Of a stretch of DNA of 64,000 nucleotides, positions 59,201 through 64,000 are shown one piece after another. Under the pieces are notes generated by a model, which ran no database searches, was not told the origin of the DNA, and saw nothing but the letters and a program-made list of their open reading frames with translations. Source of the DNA: a bacterium. GTDB lineage: Bacteria; Planctomycetota; Planctomycetia; Planctomycetales; Planctomycetaceae. Numbering within the stretch: position 1 is the first letter of the stretch; the number at the start of each line of letters is the position of its first letter. The position numbers and the translations under genes were made by a program. The stretch spans positions 186,001 to 250,000 of the forward strand of contig WGME01000014.1 of assembly GCA_016125225.1 (NCBI GenBank). The letters are read 5' to 3'.

Positions 59201-60475
59201 ACAGATGCAACATCTGGCCTCAACAGTCTTTTCTGGCGGAAAACAACAAACAGCAGCGATCCGGGGGCGTGGCTGGTCGTCGACTTTGTGGACAGTATGT
59301 TTTCCAGTCTTCCAACGGCTGTGGGGTTCATGGCTACCGATACGCCCAATTCTCCTATGACAGCAGTGGCTTACAATGCCGCAGGGGTCGAAGTGAGTCG
59401 GTTCACCACTCCCAACACCTTTGATAGTTCTGCGTCACCGGTCGCCACGCAAAAAGAAGATCAGTTCGTTGGCCTGACAAGTAGCCAGGGAATCAGTCGG
59501 ATCGAGATCCGTGCCGAACGACATAGCAATGGCTCGATTGTCGGGGCGGAAATTGATGACTTGCAGTTCAATCGGCGGCTTGTCATTCCAGAAACACCTG
59601 TTGCTGTTGCCAACTATCAATTTCAGAACAATTTGAGTTCAACTGTCGGAGCGAGTTCACTGGCAGCAGTGGGAACTGGCGCTTACGTGTCGGATACAGT
59701 GCTGGGACAGAGCCGAACGGTTTACTCCTTTACCGCCGGCAACGGCTTGCAATTGAACACCAATGGGTTGATACCAAGTAACAACTACACGATTGAGCTT
59801 GTCTTTCGATTCGACGACACCAGTGGTTATCAGAAGGTCCTCGACTTCGCCAACCGCCAATCAGATGGTGGATTGTATGTTCTGAATGGTGGATTGAATT
59901 TCTATCAGGCATCAGGATCAACCACAGGGGGAGTCGTCCCGACTTCGCAATACATTCATCTCGTAGCACGTCGCTCCAGTGCCACCAATGAATTCTCAGC
60001 CTGGATCGGTGGATCACCAGTGATCAACTTCCCGGACTCCAACTCGCTAGCAGCCGTGTCTGTTGCGAACCTATTGCATCTGTTCGTCGACGACACGGTC
60101 ACTGGTGGTGAAGTCGCACCAGGTCGAGTTGCTCTGTTACGCGTCTATAACCAGGCCTTGTCCACCGATCAGATTCAACTCCTCGCGAACAACCCCTTTA
60201 CGCCTGCGATGGTTGTGGCAAAGTCAGAATCGCAGGAGATTCGGTCAGACTCCACGAACAATCTTTCGTCCAACTCCATAGCGGGATCATTGATTCCGTT
60301 CCCGTCACTGCATCAGTTCACGACCATTTACAGCCTGGAACCTCAACAGCTACCGATAGCCAAAGTCAGCGATTCAACGACTTCAACATCACCGTCAACT
60401 TCAACGAGCCGATTCAACCGTACTCGACGTCGCGACTGGTATGCCACTGCGAGCACGCTTGAGCATGAGCAGTAG
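50216..60475 (+). CDS. Giant secreted cadherin/PPC-repeat adhesin-like protein
   Basis: About 3419 residues from ATG 50216 (SD AAGGAC); TTG 50180 is in frame but less likely. The N-terminus has the planctomycete extracellular motif LEPRILLAG (about residue 40). Then in order: seven cadherin-like repeats of about 100 residues (50404-52535), an Ig-like/SbsA-like unit (HVTPANGTTNVSLTRETVV), a Cna/carboxypeptidase-regulatory-like unit (GAKIFLDADPNVFSVTDQNG), a helical, AT-richer insert (about 54070-54840), thrombospondin-3-like calcium loops (DSDFDGLPDFGEWVFG), an LVIVD-type beta-propeller (about 55200-56110), a second SbsA-like unit, six PPC-like domains (56768-59040), and a LamG-like domain (about 59600-60200). 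No membrane anchor is obvious at the C-terminus. Probably a calcium-dependent surface adhesin or matrix protein. Confidence 0.9.
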   Translation: MVYDWLANVRRGIVVRAASRRPGRRYSASHQAAQIQMLEPRILLAGTSSEADAFVDAPAVAMTNQPPVIADQAFSIIKESAVGTVVGTVQASDPDAGDMLTYSISGGNVNQAFLIDPATGVISVNSSQAINYLSTPTFTLRIAATDTSLVTRKANVTVNVLDVNSPPVVTDQTFSVPENSSVGTFVGAVAATDVNRADTLVYSFSGGNVNQAFRIDAATGVISVNNTAALDRETLPTFTLRVAVTDTGNPALTRKANITVNLSNVNEPPTISPATFTIVKNLPAGRVVGSITASDPDLSAGDQLTYSFSGGNVSNTFAIHPTTGVITVNNPALLDYVSQPVFHLRVAVTDTGNITRKADVTVNVLDVNSPPEIADQSFSIAENLAVSTFVGQVIARDINPTDTLTYGLSGGNVNNAFAIDTVTGVITVRTPSALNFEALPVFTLRVAVTDTASPAQTRKANITVNLTNVNEPPLIVDQMFSINENLSSGIVVGTATATDPDAGDAVRYSISGGNVSQAFRINPETGAIAINNPAAINFELNPVFTLRVAATDSGSLTRKSNVTVRLNDLNEAPEVVDRTFTIPENRVAGTVIGTVTAVDPDAGNTVTYAFSGGNVGNAFAIDPTTGVITVRTPAAINFEANPVFALRVQATDDATMPLSKKANITVNLTNLNEEPVIADQTLSIAENSALGAIVGNVIATDPDAGDQLTYAFSGGNIEQAFAIDPSTGVIRVNNPAKFNFEALANFALRVQVTDSAGLTRKANVAVNVLNVNEPPVVQAVTPFRTGPGSEVRFEVFATDPDGPNQPLTLSLTGAPNGAVVDSMTHTFRWTPTTAQIGEFNFQLSVSDGEFTASTPVNIVVKRFGISHVTPANGTTNVSLTRETVVTFNAPVDPSTITANSLYAIANGERIPASIRVSANERTATLFYDDPLPSSTEVRVVIDGSIITGRSGELLDADGNGVAGGVRNVDFRTLSLTNIPNTTVWGYVYDSYNRNPDGGDRPIVGAKIFLDADPNVFSVTDQNGRFELGLQDANNDGVPDGLPAPDFFVHIDGSQASNAPAGAVYATLGKAFHSVPGERTQLNMAGTPFNVYLPPMFGDDIVTLNGSDDATVGFGADAQAAIRNNLFPNDPAKAEMAIDATRVIYPAGSAQDESGNPATRASIIPVDPSRLPAPLPPNVDPSLVISIQAGTDAGFNLAGGSMNFDTPAPVSFPNLDGLAPGAKSLIWSFDHDAGHWEVVGTGTVSADGTAIVSDPGVGILAPGWHFTDPGATVNGRGATIFSPDFYDDCTTQETIKAWAHVATDVAVVAAEFLPITKFAKGVIKSIDSLNDYFAKINDINTNPTIDSPGWEAIKATLNLGASLVFNFVPGSSLLKRFGKSGELADKILTNVSNASEAAQSISSGCALDWPEINTYATRAYNIASTAKSINRALSPTATFIDRVPITLSAIDFVLGFNFNPNEALPQDVVNALNSTMVELEELVDQYSPFSASGLDDFSSGLSDLNTENSSNLLSLDNYLQSKHSASEIRGNGTVNYVISDLDLGDSQRGSFDSDAGLPPLVLRPDGSYRIDFYGPDGSIGSIGVNTPGNGENVTLPPVIFQTPDVFGEDADSDFDGLPDFGEWVFGTSTSNSDTDDDGISDGAEIQQGTNPLDGRGFPTGVIASLPLRGEANEVVLEGSTLQGDRQTAYVATGSYGLAIVDASRFDNPIILGQLDLKGTATDVAVDGVRQLAAVAAGTGGIHIVDVSDPMLPRLVRTLDVQTNQLEVYDGVIYAAVGADLQSYDLLTGEPLQTLDLGTETITGLAREGGFLYTMDNARNLEVVDITGFVMARRGGVQLTHGGGKITVGGGIVYASPANYSRGGYATANVSNPAVPVQISASDVVAPNIAPGTLAIPNGSGRGLVIGQPGSSGQVYVVDMTNPANTDVAGAQFITRFDLPGTPQSAAIGAGIGFIATGSRGLQVVNYLPFDTQRTAPMLTANFASLDVDAGTAGIQVVEGSTISLPVQLSDDVQVRNVELLLNGQVVENDVSFPFDLAGSMPNLAAGSTTATLQVRATDTGGNVTLSPLTTVNLVADTTPPTIVSIMPADGALRFQGLNTVRLQFSEPVDPTTINGSTIRLTPTSGGSSLVPVDIQFRARGTEAVVTFDLQSLGMYNLNINRDGIKDRAGNAVGGGSQSRTLSIVADPDPGDFLGGALNVGELSSTPFTFSDRIGKDAIDQPDPVDVFRFTLATDKNVTYSLSGLTKQMRAEVYVDGNQDGQFNSNELIETRFISSSGTVTEPLSAGEYFLRLTPSNSNDDTYYTLNLSAAALPADDGQNDPGATIATARNLGTLSSTPVTVVDAVRTYDDDVYKFTVTNDSIVTAAFTGIDEYVDMLLYFDGDNDGLFDSNELIESRFTSSNLTFMEPLSAGTYYLLVRPDSSSSNVYYSLSLSAAAIPSDDGQNDPGDTIATARNLGTLSSTPITLVDAVRTYDNDVYKFTITNDSNVTAAFSGIDEYVDMLLYFDGDNDGEFDSNENIEYRFTSGNLTIVEPLSAGTYYLLVRPDSSSSNAYYTLSLSAAALPGDDGQNDPGDTIATARNLGTLSSTPVTVVDAVRTYDDDVYKFTITTDSNVTAAFTGIDEYVDMLIYFDGDNDGQFDSNENIEYRYSNGNLTIVEPLSAGTYYLLVRPDGSSYNAYYSLSLSAAALPGDDGQNDPGDTIATARNLGTLSSTPITVVDTVRTFDSDVYKFTITNDSNVTAAFTGIDEYVDMLIYFDGDNDGQFDSNENIEYRYSNGNLTIVEPLSAGTYYLLVRPDGNSYNAYYSLSLSAAALPGDDGQNDPGDTIATARNLGTLSSTPIIVVDTVRTYDDDVYKFTISNDALITGAFSGVTESLSVGLYLDANSNGTLESSELLQSQTVTSTFSLLKPLVAGTYYLRVAPSSSSENSSFSLSLSQQPVQMTPPPGFFGTEFTKITFDDLPSGTALSSQYQNYGVNFSIAETGEVKAGGLGGNTDATSGLNSLFWRKTTNSSDPGAWLVVDFVDSMFSSLPTAVGFMATDTPNSPMTAVAYNAAGVEVSRFTTPNTFDSSASPVATQKEDQFVGLTSSQGISRIEIRAERHSNGSIVGAEIDDLQFNRRLVIPETPVAVANYQFQNNLSSTVGASSLAAVGTGAYVSDTVLGQSRTVYSFTAGNGLQLNTNGLIPSNNYTIELVFRFDDTSGYQKVLDFANRQSDGGLYVLNGGLNFYQASGSTTGGVVPTSQYIHLVARRSSATNEFSAWIGGSPVINFPDSNSLAAVSVANLLHLFVDDTVTGGEVAPGRVALLRVYNQALSTDQIQLLANNPFTPAMVVAKSESQEIRSDSTNNLSSNSIAGSLIPFPSLHQFTTIYSLEPQQLPIAKVSDSTTSTSPSTSTSRFNRTRRRDWYATASTLEHEQ
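50404..52535 (+). repeat. Seven cadherin-like protein repeats
   Basis: Units of about 300 bp encode PPxIxDQxFSIxEN...GTVxATDPDAGDxLTYSxSGGNVxxAFxIDPxTGVI. They are diverged at DNA level, unlike the PPC block, so the expansion is old. DPDAGD-type Asp residues are expected calcium ligands. Confidence 0.85.
57155..59044 (+). repeat. Five 378-bp tandem repeats (PPC-like domains)
   Basis: Units begin at 57155, 57533, 57911, 58289 and 58667, each exactly 378 bp (126 codons), starting DDGQNDPG and containing TIATARNLGTLSSTP. Copies 3 and 4 are nearly identical over long stretches; copy 5 diverges in its second half. A degenerate sixth unit precedes them at about 56768. The exact spacing and high identity point to recent duplication or gene conversion. 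Confidence 0.92.
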
Positions 60476-60583
60476 TAATGACCGCTTCAGTTGCTTAACG
60501 TTATACTTCATGGGGACCTGCGATCTCGGTTGACGCAATCACTTGGTTGTGTGTGAATCAACATTTGAACTCCCATTCAGCCC

Positions 60584-61540
60584 TGAAGTGGACCCCGAAA
60601 TTCGGACCACGGAACAGGGTTTGTTAGATGGTGGTCAGCGGGGGTTTGTGCGGCCGGATTGGAAGGCGTGCTAGGGGGGCTGATTGGACAAGCCCTGGTG
60701 GGGGCGTTCGTGGCAATAGTAGGTGAAGTACGCCTTTAACCCTCGATGACAATCGGCTCCTGTCGCGTACTCCTTGAGGTAGATATTCTCGTACTTCACG
60801 GTTCGCCATAACCGTTCGATCATCACGTTGTCGACGGCACGTCCCTTCCCATCCATGCTGATGGCAATCGATTTCGCTGCCAGTCGCCCGGTGAATTCCC
60901 GGCTTGTGAATTGTGACCCTTGATCGGTGTTGAAGATCTCCGGGCGACCATGCCGCAAGGCTTCGTCCAGCGCCTCGCAGCAGAACTCCACATCCATCGT
61001 GTTCGACAATCGCCAACTGAGCATGCAGCGGCTGAACCAGTCCATCACCGCCGTCAGATACAGGTACCCCTGCCGCATCGGCACGTACGTGATGTCGATG
61101 CACCAGACCTGATTCGGACGAGTGATCTCCAATCCCCGCAGCAAGTACGGATAGACTTGATGCCCGACCGCCGGAACAGCGGTTCGCGGTCCCGGTGCGA
61201 TCCCAGAAGGCCCATTTTCCCCCAGCAATCGCTGCACTTTCTTACGATTGACGAGGCACCCCTGACTCTGCAACCACAACACCATCCTGCGGCTTCCCGG
61301 AAACGGATGCCGCAGGTACTCTTCGTCGATCAGCCGCATCATCGCCAGATTTTCGACGCTCTCCGGCACCGGTTCGTAGTACACATTCGACCGATGCAGG
61401 CCCAGCAAGGAGCACTGTTGTCGCAAGCTCAACTGGCGATCATCCGGATGAATCCACGCCCGGCGTTCAGCCACCGTGCTCGGCCACTTTTTTTTGATCC
61501 TGTTCTCCGTAACCTCCCCGAGACTCATCGTCCCCCGTGA
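60584..61540 (-). mobile_element. Truncated IS3-family element
   Basis: The left end carries a terminal-repeat-like TGAAGTGGACCCCGAAATTC at 60584. orfB is present, but no orfA and no matching right terminal repeat are found before the XRE gene at 61611. The element has lost its orfA side. Confidence 0.65.
60671..61528 (-). CDS. IS3-family transposase orfB
   Basis: 285 residues with an N-terminal HTH-like region (LSLRQQCSLLGLHRSNVYYE) and an integrase core. The DDE triad is visible: Asp in QVWCIDITYVPM, Asp in FNTDQGSQFTSREF, Glu in DNVMIERLWRTVKYENIYL. It ends RPHQGLSNQPP, a few residues before the usual family end, because of a TAG. OrfA, needed to make the OrfAB transposase, is missing upstream, so the element is probably immobile by itself. 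Confidence 0.88.
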   Translation of the reverse strand: MSLGEVTENRIKKKWPSTVAERRAWIHPDDRQLSLRQQCSLLGLHRSNVYYEPVPESVENLAMMRLIDEEYLRHPFPGSRRMVLWLQSQGCLVNRKKVQRLLGENGPSGIAPGPRTAVPAVGHQVYPYLLRGLEITRPNQVWCIDITYVPMRQGYLYLTAVMDWFSRCMLSWRLSNTMDVEFCCEALDEALRHGRPEIFNTDQGSQFTSREFTGRLAAKSIAISMDGKGRAVDNVMIERLWRTVKYENIYLKEYATGADCHRGLKAYFTYYCHERPHQGLSNQPP

Positions 61541-61610
61541 GTGCTGATAGCATAGTGCATTGTGCGAAATTCATCCGTCATGTCGTGGTCGCTCCTGACC
61601 AAAGACTCAA

Positions 61611-61832
61611 TCAGCCCGATTCTCGCGGGCATGCCCGTTCGAACCGGGCGATCAGCTGCGAGGGCTTGACCTTCATCGGCGGGCAGAGCCGGAAGAGCAT
61701 CTGGATGGTGGGGGATTTTTTGTCGCGTTCCAGCTGGGAGACGTAGCTGCGATCGACCCCGGCCGCCAAGGCAAGAGCTACCTGCGTCAACCCCGCCGCT
61801 TCGCGGGTCTCTTTCAGGATCTGTCCCATCAT
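61611..61832 (-). CDS. XRE-type small HTH regulator
   Basis: 73 residues consisting of one Cro/C1-type helix-turn-helix: LKETREAAGLTQVALALAAG, then VDRSYVSQLERDKKSPTIQM, the standard Q...S...E...SP pattern. Residues 50-73 form a short helical tail. It starts 130 bp from, and divergent to, a small membrane protein gene, and ends about 80 bp from the truncated IS3 element. Probably a DNA-binding repressor left from the mobile region; target unknown. Confidence 0.8.
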   Translation of the reverse strand: MMGQILKETREAAGLTQVALALAAGVDRSYVSQLERDKKSPTIQMLFRLCPPMKVKPSQLIARFERACPRESG

Positions 61833-61969
61833 GCCGGGAGCGTAGTTGACCTCCGCCTGGCAGTCTGTGGACTATAGCCCCAGGAAATTGAATCTTGGAC
61901 CGGATTGGTCGGGGATCTCATTCCCGGTTTATGGAGAGATTTTGAGGGCATTTCGGAAAGGGAACTCGC

Positions 61970-62215
61970 ATGGGAAGAGTTGTAGCATCGGCGATTGGAA
62001 TTCTGGGAATCGTGGTGTTTTCCCCGTTCATTTTGGCAGGACTGGGCGAGTGGGTGTTAGCCGTGCCAGTCGTGGGATTCTGCATGGCGTCGCTGGCGAG
62101 ATCGTTGTTGCGATCGCGCCGATACCCAGCACATACCCCGGAATTTTGGGGGATTTCCAAACAATCTACCCAGACGCTAAAGATATCTCCGTGGATCATC
62201 GTTGGAAATGCTTGA
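61970..62215 (+). CDS. Small membrane protein
   Basis: 81 residues with two hydrophobic segments (VVASAIGILGIVVFSPFILA and WVLAVPVVGFCMASLARSLL) followed by a basic, polar tail. AAGGGA lies 7-8 bases before the ATG. No family recognised. Divergent from the XRE gene and convergent with the Stealth gene. Confidence 0.5.
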   Translation: MGRVVASAIGILGIVVFSPFILAGLGEWVLAVPVVGFCMASLARSLLRSRRYPAHTPEFWGISKQSTQTLKISPWIIVGNA

Positions 62216-62274
62216 GTCACCATGGGCCGGTTTAAGGCCACCGAGGGGGCACCCCATGAAATCCAGTGAGGTCT

Positions 62275-63879
62275 TCAGGATGCTTCTGGTGAAGTGGGAT
62301 TGGGTTGCGAGAACTGATAGCGGTAAGTCTCAAATCGCCGTTTGTCAGAGCCTGCTTCTTCCCAACTGTAATCCGCCTCAGCCAAAAGGGTGAGGCGCAG
62401 GGTCGTATCGGCCACGATGGCGAACCCACAGGACCGTGCCCGCTGGCAAAAGGCGAACTCGTCATTCAAATACCGATGGATGTCTCTCTCTTCCTGGATG
62501 AGCGGCAGGAAATACGGCGTCAGGGGACGAGCAGTCGGTAAGACACACGCAGGCAAAGACAATTGCTCTGCCATTCGGTCATAGACCTCGCGACGGACAT
62601 GCAGAAAAGCCGTCGAGAGACCTTGCAACTCGATCAGGCCGCCTGCCTTGCCAAGCACAATCTCGGCCGTTTCGGGCAATATCTGCAGGGCCAGTGACCG
62701 CTGACCCGCAATCGGCAAGATTCCGCCACATAAGGGTAACTGCCGCCGACGCAGTTCTTCGACGGCATCGGCCTGAAACCCCACATCGCCATGAATCCAT
62801 AGGGTTTCTTCGAAACCATCCGCCAGCGCATCCGAGGCCAACTGACTCCGAACGCGATCGCTGGCAGAATCACAACGACAGCGACGCACCACATAACCAC
62901 GCTGCTCCAACTCTCGCAGTCCAGACTCGCAAGCCGGCGCGATGAATTGACGATAGGGCACCAGGACCGCGCAGCGGCGAGGTTCCAATGATTTCGCCGA
63001 TGGAAACGGTACTGGTATGCCCAGCGGTTGGGTTGTTGTGGCGGGAATCGGAGTGTTAATGCCAGCCGTGGCTGGCGATATCAACTGAACGCTCGAAAGA
63101 CCTGCTACTTCATACTCACACGGGTCGGGAAACCGTTCCCGCAAGAATCGCAGCAGATCAGGGCCGAACGCATCGTCATCAAAATTGAGGAATTGTCTGC
63201 CCGCACATTGAGCGACTACATCGTCATAGCGTGCGGGCTTCCAATGAAAGCCCGCATAGGAATTCTCTTCCGCCAGCTTGATCGACGTGAATGGCTCGCG
63301 ACTCTGGATATGGTTCATGATAGCCGATTGCGCCAGCGGCCCAAAAAAACGATCTTCGCACATGTAGGGCCGAAACGTCTGAACGGCGGCAAGCACCTGG
63401 GACTTCTTCAGGTAGAGCGGAACATGCAATTCATAATTCAATCGCGGCAACTGTAAGCGCCGCAGAATGTCATAGGTCCGCCATAGGGCCTCAGCGAACA
63501 AGCCGCTCCCGCGGTTTGAGGACGCAGCATCCAGATCGTTTAGATAACGGCGACGGACGGCGTCTTGAGGAGTAAACTCCCGGAGCAAGATGTAGTCATC
63601 AGTAAAGGTGAGGAACTCGGACGCGACATCAGGCAGCAAGGCCACCATATACCACATCAAAAATGTGTTGGTCAGCGGGGTCTGAAAGCCTTCGATCCAT
63701 GCCACGATATCGTGAGGAACATGTTCAATCCGTTGAGTGTCATGGGACAGCCAGGTCGGCCGGTCGCCAAAAATCCAGACCTTGCGAATCCATGGTGTGT
63801 ACCGTGCCACGCTTCGTAACGAGTACCGCAGCTCCTCATCACGATGCCGACTGTGGCGGAATATGTAGACGATATCCAT
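62275..63879 (-). CDS. Stealth-type sugar-phosphate transferase fused to a second GT-like domain
   Basis: 534 residues, no signal peptide. The first half matches Stealth-family conserved regions: DIVYIFRHSR at the N-terminus (CR1-like), ELRYSLRSVARYTPWIRKVW with IFGDRPTWL (CR2), FLTFTDDYILLREFTPQDAV (the DD motif), and NYELHVPLYLKKSQVL (CR3-like). Stealth proteins move hexose-1-phosphate onto capsule or exopolysaccharide. From about residue 300 a second module begins (RRCAVLVPYRQFIAPACESG), with LWIHGDVGFQADAVEELRRR and DIHRYLNDEFAFCQRARSCG, resembling a GT-A glycosyltransferase with a D-x-D-like acidic pair. The start ATG 63879 has GGAG 12 bases upstream. No capsule gene is adjacent. Confidence 0.82.
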   Translation of the reverse strand: MDIVYIFRHSRHRDEELRYSLRSVARYTPWIRKVWIFGDRPTWLSHDTQRIEHVPHDIVAWIEGFQTPLTNTFLMWYMVALLPDVASEFLTFTDDYILLREFTPQDAVRRRYLNDLDAASSNRGSGLFAEALWRTYDILRRLQLPRLNYELHVPLYLKKSQVLAAVQTFRPYMCEDRFFGPLAQSAIMNHIQSREPFTSIKLAEENSYAGFHWKPARYDDVVAQCAGRQFLNFDDDAFGPDLLRFLRERFPDPCEYEVAGLSSVQLISPATAGINTPIPATTTQPLGIPVPFPSAKSLEPRRCAVLVPYRQFIAPACESGLRELEQRGYVVRRCRCDSASDRVRSQLASDALADGFEETLWIHGDVGFQADAVEELRRRQLPLCGGILPIAGQRSLALQILPETAEIVLGKAGGLIELQGLSTAFLHVRREVYDRMAEQLSLPACVLPTARPLTPYFLPLIQEERDIHRYLNDEFAFCQRARSCGFAIVADTTLRLTLLAEADYSWEEAGSDKRRFETYRYQFSQPNPTSPEAS

Positions 63880-64000
63880 GGATAATCACGACTCCATCAC
63901 AGTTTCTCTGATGGATGGCTTGGCAATACCGGAAGTCAGTTAACGCAGCTGGGCTGCTTGGGTCAAGCCGTCGCAAGCGATTGGCCACGATCGCACAACA

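Noticed and set aside
61620-61650. Possible att copy matching the tRNA-Val 3' end
   Set aside because: Shares only a few bases (GTTCGAA) with the tRNA T-arm and lies inside the XRE gene; not a credible direct repeat.

Overview
The window is chromosomal DNA from a planctomycete, most likely order Planctomycetales. Evidence: three prepilin-like DUF1559 genes, two PSD1-type proteins (PSCyt1/DUF1549/DUF1553), three DUF1501 proteins, two FG-GAP/UnbV (CRTAC1-type) proteins, a sulfatase, and a giant secreted protein with the planctomycete N-terminal motif LEPRILLAG. I cannot name the genus from sequence alone.

Layout. 0-1.2 kb: a DUF1559 gene with a strong terminator. 1.3-9.5 kb: a co-directional block of a CRTAC1-type lipoprotein, a seven-heme cytochrome c with a TPR tail, a PSD1 protein and a DUF1501 protein. 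This looks like an exported redox/surface module of unknown substrate. 9.5-12.7 kb (minus): an unpaired DUF1501 protein and a CoA-disulfide-reductase-like flavoprotein with a rhodanese tail, whose leader carries two palindromes. 13.2-16.8 kb: a second DUF1559 gene translationally coupled to a small lipoprotein, a DUF6263-like secreted protein, a zinc-ribbon membrane protein and a DJ-1/PfpI protein. 16.8-21.9 kb: a membrane protein with a long charged tail, two tandem Hsp20 genes, a secreted unknown and SelO. 22.4-27 kb: a third DUF1559 gene plus lipoprotein, then a fused TPR/FG-GAP/UnbV protein. 27-32.5 kb: an orphan DNA methyltransferase, a sulfatase and, divergently, squalene-hopene cyclase. 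32.6-36.9 kb: a second PSD1/DUF1501 pair. 36.9-40.6 kb: a two-gene ABC exporter whose motifs predict one degenerate ATP site.

From 40.8 kb the sequence becomes accessory. A tRNA-Val(CAC) has the 3' end of a tyrosine recombinase overlapping its own 3' end, and the recombinase N-terminus is replaced by a dead IS3-family element. Then come a lone RND pump with two extra predicted membrane helices, about 1 kb with almost no intact genes, an FG-GAP lipoprotein, a decayed IS5-type transposase, the 10.3-kb giant adhesin-like gene, an IS3-type orfB without orfA, and a small XRE regulator. The window closes with a small membrane protein and a Stealth-type sugar-phosphate transferase fused to a second glycosyltransferase-like half.

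The best candidates for undescribed biology are the CRTAC1/seven-heme/PSD1/DUF1501 block (1.3-9.5 kb), the giant protein with its 378-bp tandem repeats and an embedded helical, AT-richer module, and the Stealth fusion at 62.3-63.9 kb. All functional assignments come from reading motifs by eye; no database search was run.
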